Assembly: GCA_016200725.1 (NCBI GenBank)
Contig: JACQEE010000181.1
Location: forward strand, 1-6,292
Direction of reading: 5' to 3'
DNA: 6,292 nt
From: Chloroflexota bacterium
GTDB taxonomy: Bacteria; Chloroflexota; Dehalococcoidia; SHYB01
Positions 4,489-6,292 of the stretch are shown here, piece by piece. The translations under genes were made by a program, and so were the position numbers. Positions within the stretch are counted from its first letter, which is position 1. The number at the start of each line of letters is the position of its first letter. The notes beneath the pieces were generated by a model. That model saw only the letters and a program-made list of their open reading frames with translations. It had not been told where the DNA came from and made no database searches.

Positions 4489-5271
4489 ATGCGCGTCGCG
4501 GTGATCTCCGACATCCACAGCAACCTCGCGGCCCTCGAGGCGGTGCTGGCGGACGCGGATAGGCGAGGCGTCGACGAGGTGTGGTGCGTCGGCGACATCG
4601 TGGGCTATGGGCCGGAGCCTAGCGCGTGTCTCGCCATCGTGCGTGACCGGGCGTCGGTGTGCATTGCGGGCAACCACGACCTCGGCGTCGCGGGCCAGAC
4701 CGCCCGTGGTTCGACAGGCTCACCACGAACGGAAGGTGGCGGCGAGCACGCGACGGTGGACCTGGCCTGGTTCAACGAGTACGCGCTCGCTGCGATTCGC
4801 TGGACGGCGCGGACGATGTCGCCGGAGGAGAAGCGCTACCTTGGCAGCCTGCCGCCGGTGCTCGCGCACGGGCGCTACACACTCGCGCATGGCAGCCCCC
4901 GAGAGCCCGTGTGGGAGTACGTCGTCACCAGCCAGGTCGCCCGCGTCAGTTTCGACGCCTTCGAGGGTGACGTGTGTTTCGTCGGCCACTCGCATATCCC
5001 GTTCGTCTGCCGGGAAGCGGAGTCTCCGCGCCTCCAGCACGCGAACGACGGCGTCGATACGCCGCTCGGCGCGACGCGGTGGATCGTTAACCCGGGCAGC
5101 GTCGGCCAGCCCCGCGATGGCGACCCGCGCGCCTCGTATGCGATACTCGACACCGATCGCGGCGTGCTGACGCACCATCGCGTGGCGTACGACATCGCGA
5201 AGACGCAGGCGAGGATGCGCGAGGCGCGGCTGCCGTCGATGCTGATCGAGCGGCTGAGCGTGGGGGAGTGA
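4489..5271 (+). CDS. Calcineurin-like metallophosphoesterase with an in-frame repeat insertion
   Basis: A 260-residue cytoplasmic protein of the calcineurin-like/YfcE-like phosphoesterase superfamily, hydrolysing phosphomono- or diester bonds with two metal ions; the substrate is unknown. All metal-binding blocks are present: SDIHSN (Asp8, His10), GDIVGYGPEP (Asp36), GNHD (Asn62, His63), LAHGSP (His134), GHSHIPF (His167, His169), and the C-terminal PGSVGQPRDGDPRASYAIL (202-220). The ATG at 4489 gives the typical start MRVAVISDIHSN. An in-frame ATG at 4474 would add five residues, but lies inside repeat E and has no ribosome-binding site. Residues about 72-82 (RGSTGSPRTE) are encoded by repeat copy F. 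They fall in a loop between GNHD and DLAWFNEYALAAIRW, so the fold and active site should survive. It is probably transcribed with or after the crotonase gene. Confidence 0.93.
   Translation: MRVAVISDIHSNLAALEAVLADADRRGVDEVWCVGDIVGYGPEPSACLAIVRDRASVCIAGNHDLGVAGQTARGSTGSPRTEGGGEHATVDLAWFNEYALAAIRWTARTMSPEEKRYLGSLPPVLAHGRYTLAHGSPREPVWEYVVTSQVARVSFDAFEGDVCFVGHSHIPFVCREAESPRLQHANDGVDTPLGATRWIVNPGSVGQPRDGDPRASYAILDTDRGVLTHHRVAYDIAKTQARMREARLPSMLIERLSVGE
4704..4732 (-). repeat. Dispersed hairpin repeat, copy F (inside the phosphoesterase coding sequence)
   Basis: The loop TCGACAGGCTC (4711-4721) and right arm ACCACGAACGG are identical to copy B. The left arm is CCGTGGT, four bases shorter than the usual CCGTTCATGGT. 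CGTGGT and ACCACG still pair perfectly (6 bp). The element is read through in frame as about ten residues, RGSTGSPRTE. The four-base loss may have preserved the frame. Confidence 0.92.
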
Positions 5272-5323
5272 AGGGCTAGTCAGCCATCGAGTTGGCGACG
5301 AGTTCGAGGTGCGATCCCCTGGA

Positions 5324-5332
5324 TGCTAGAAT
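5324..5332 (+). promoter_or_regulatory. Candidate extended -10 promoter of the MazG-like gene pair
   Basis: TGCTAGAAT has the extended -10 form TGn plus TAGAAT (5327-5332). TTCGAG (5303-5308), 18 bases upstream, is a weak -35. A transcript from about 5339 would have a leader of about 50 nt. The rest of 5272-5388 holds a short GGCT/AGCC dyad (5276-5287) and nothing else I can name. Confidence 0.4.
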
Positions 5333-5388
5333 GGCGCGACAGACAGAGTCCACTCCCTACAAACTATGGCCTGGAACACTTTTTAACA

Positions 5389-5763
5389 ATGCAAGCCATT
5401 GATGATTTTGGCTCCATTAGGGAGGAACTAAGGAGGTTTGCCAAGGAGCGCGACTGGGAGAAATTCCACACGCCGAAGAATCTCCTTATGGCGCTGACTG
5501 GTGAACTAGGGGAGTTGGTCAGCCTGTTTCAGTGGCTCACACCTACTGAAACGTCCCAGCTCATGCTTGATCCAGTTGAGGCAGAGAAGGTGCGGGATGA
5601 ACTCGCAGACGTACTTATTTATGCGATTCGGTTAGCGGATGTCTTAGACGTGGATCCGAAGGCAGCTGTCAGATCCAAAATGGCCAAGAACGCGGTGAGG
5701 TACAGCGTGGAACGGTCTCGTGGTCACGCGCGAAAGGCACCACAACAAACAGTGAAGAATTGA
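5389..5763 (+). CDS. MazG-like nucleotide pyrophosphohydrolase (dCTPase/RS21-C6 type)
   Basis: A 124-residue all-alpha NTP pyrophosphohydrolase, expected to cleave a (d)NTP to the NMP and pyrophosphate with Mg2+ in the cytoplasm. The family layout is clear: RRFAKERDWEKFHTPKNLLMAL (15-36), the first metal motif E-x-x-E in GELGEL (Glu39, Glu42) followed by the FQW triplet (47-49), the second motif E-x-x-D in DELADVLIYAIRLAD (Glu71, Asp74), and the tail KMAKNAVRYSVERSRG (97-112). The FQW and KFHTPKNL features match the small dCTP-pyrophosphatase-like group rather than full-length two-domain MazG. The start at 5389 matches where relatives begin; an in-frame ATG at 5323 overlaps the candidate -10 and is rejected. 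No good Shine-Dalgarno is visible. GC (about 53 %) and codon use differ from the genes upstream, which suggests acquisition. Only seven bases separate it from the next gene. Confidence 0.9.
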   Translation: MQAIDDFGSIREELRRFAKERDWEKFHTPKNLLMALTGELGELVSLFQWLTPTETSQLMLDPVEAEKVRDELADVLIYAIRLADVLDVDPKAAVRSKMAKNAVRYSVERSRGHARKAPQQTVKN

Positions 5764-5770
5764 GGGGCTT

Positions 5771-6244
5771 ATGGCTGGTTATATCGCGAAAACGCATGAG
5801 GACTGGGCCGTGTTTCTAAAAGACGAGGAGATCACTGACAATATCAACTTCTGGTCTCCATCGCCGAAGCCTCTCAGAATTTCCTTACCTGGGAACAGGA
5901 TCTACTTCTTTGCTAAGACACCGCCGGAGAATGGCCGCCGAATCGTTGGCTGGGGAGCTGTTCGCGAGTACTTCGAGTTGACCGTGCGAAATGCCTGGGA
6001 ACGTTTCGGGCATGGAAATGGTGCGCCGAATCTACCGGAGATGATTAGACGGCTCAATTCATTTCCTGGTCGGAATCAGTTAGGTGGGGAATCTGAAATC
6101 GGCTGCACTATCGTTGACGACGTTGTTTGGCTCGACCATCCAGTAGATCTAGCACTGATCGGTATCAACGTTGCTGGGTGTATCGTGCGCGGAAGAACCA
6201 CCGAGCCGAACGAAGAGGACGCCATCGACAACGCTGGCCGGTAG
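5771..6244 (+). CDS. Stand-alone domain resembling the N-terminal domain of HNH-type restriction endonucleases
   Basis: A 157-residue protein. From memory, its pattern matches the N-terminal domain of a family of putative HNH endonucleases whose members begin like GYxxVTDxDWxxFL and continue with NFWxPS, a PGEPFFFK strand, IVGGGFF, LAWExFGxxNGA, EIGC and IVQGKTYD. Here the counterparts are GYIAKTHEDWAVFL (3-16), NFWSPS (26-31), IYFFAK (44-49), IVGWGAV (58-64), NAWERFGHGNGA (74-85), EIGC (109-112) and IVRGRTTE (138-145). The domain looks like a PUA/EVE-type reader of modified bases, but that is inference. The usual C-terminal HNH domain is absent: the protein ends 12 residues after IVRGRTTE, and neither other frame of the 48 bases left in the window looks like HNH. 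GAGGGG (5762-5767) overlaps the upstream stop and lies three bases before the ATG, so it is translated with the MazG-like gene. GC is about 50 %. It could be a genuine single-domain protein or a truncated endonuclease. Confidence 0.75.
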   Translation: MAGYIAKTHEDWAVFLKDEEITDNINFWSPSPKPLRISLPGNRIYFFAKTPPENGRRIVGWGAVREYFELTVRNAWERFGHGNGAPNLPEMIRRLNSFPGRNQLGGESEIGCTIVDDVVWLDHPVDLALIGINVAGCIVRGRTTEPNEEDAIDNAGR

Positions 6245-6292
6245 TCTTTCGACGGTACTCGGGGTCGACAACCGGATCGGTGGTGCTCTGCC

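Noticed and set aside
1052..4732. CRISPR array.
   Set aside because: Copies are hundreds of bases apart, in both orientations, with genes between them; there is no regular spacer length and no cas gene.
5299..5318. A tRNA T-arm-like word (GAGTTCGAGGTGCGATCCCC) that might mark an attachment site at the edge of the low-GC region.
   Set aside because: No acceptor, anticodon or D arm can be found around it and there is no second copy in the window.
5323..5388. An upstream ATG that would lengthen the MazG-like protein by 22 residues.
   Set aside because: It overlaps the TGCTAGAAT box, has no ribosome-binding site, and homologous proteins begin at about the 5389 position.

Overview
This is a high-GC (about 65-70 %) bacterial chromosomal segment. 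The last ~950 bases are clearly lower in GC (about 50 % in the lines I counted). Gene content (a Pst/PhoU phosphate operon end, a DHA3-type MFS exporter, a VOC protein, a crotonase, a calcineurin-like phosphoesterase) and the type of dispersed hairpin repeat remind me of uncultured Chloroflexota (Dehalococcoidia-like) genomes. That placement is an impression, not a proof.

Layout. (1) 1-1038, plus strand: the C-terminal third of pstB, cut by the window edge, then complete phoU; these are the ATPase of the phosphate importer and its regulator. (2) 1039-1201: intergenic, with hairpin repeat A, a perfect 12-bp palindrome and a further dyad. (3) 1202-2467, plus: a 12-helix-type MFS exporter. (4) 2468-2536: gap between convergent genes, holding repeat B. 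(5) 3346-2537, minus: a two-gene operon of a VOC (glyoxalase-fold) metalloprotein and an unrecognised 67-residue charged protein. (6) 3347-3572: divergent promoter region with candidate promoters on both strands and repeat C in the leader of the next gene. (7) 3573-4388, plus: a crotonase-fold (enoyl-CoA hydratase/isomerase family) protein lacking both standard catalytic glutamates. (8) 4389-4488: a 100-base gap almost filled by two hairpin repeats, D and E, the second reaching the ribosome-binding region of the next gene. (9) 4489-5271, plus: a calcineurin-like metallophosphoesterase carrying a sixth repeat copy, F, translated in frame inside the protein. (10) 5272-5388: intergenic with a candidate promoter. 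(11) 5389-6244, plus: a tight two-gene unit of lower GC, a MazG-like nucleotide pyrophosphohydrolase followed by a stand-alone domain resembling the N-terminal domain of some HNH endonucleases. The last 48 bases (6245-6292) show nothing I can name.

The most unusual thing is the repeat family. Six copies lie within 3.7 kb. All share the same 11-nt loop (GAGCCTGTCGA or its complement) but have two different stem types, and they alternate in orientation along the window. They sit in every gap between phoU and the phosphoesterase except the 24-base gap inside the VOC operon, one sits inside a coding sequence, and one could hide a ribosome-binding site. No transposase is present. The second point of interest is the low-GC MazG plus endonuclease-N-domain pair, which looks acquired and may be linked to nucleotide metabolism or defence.
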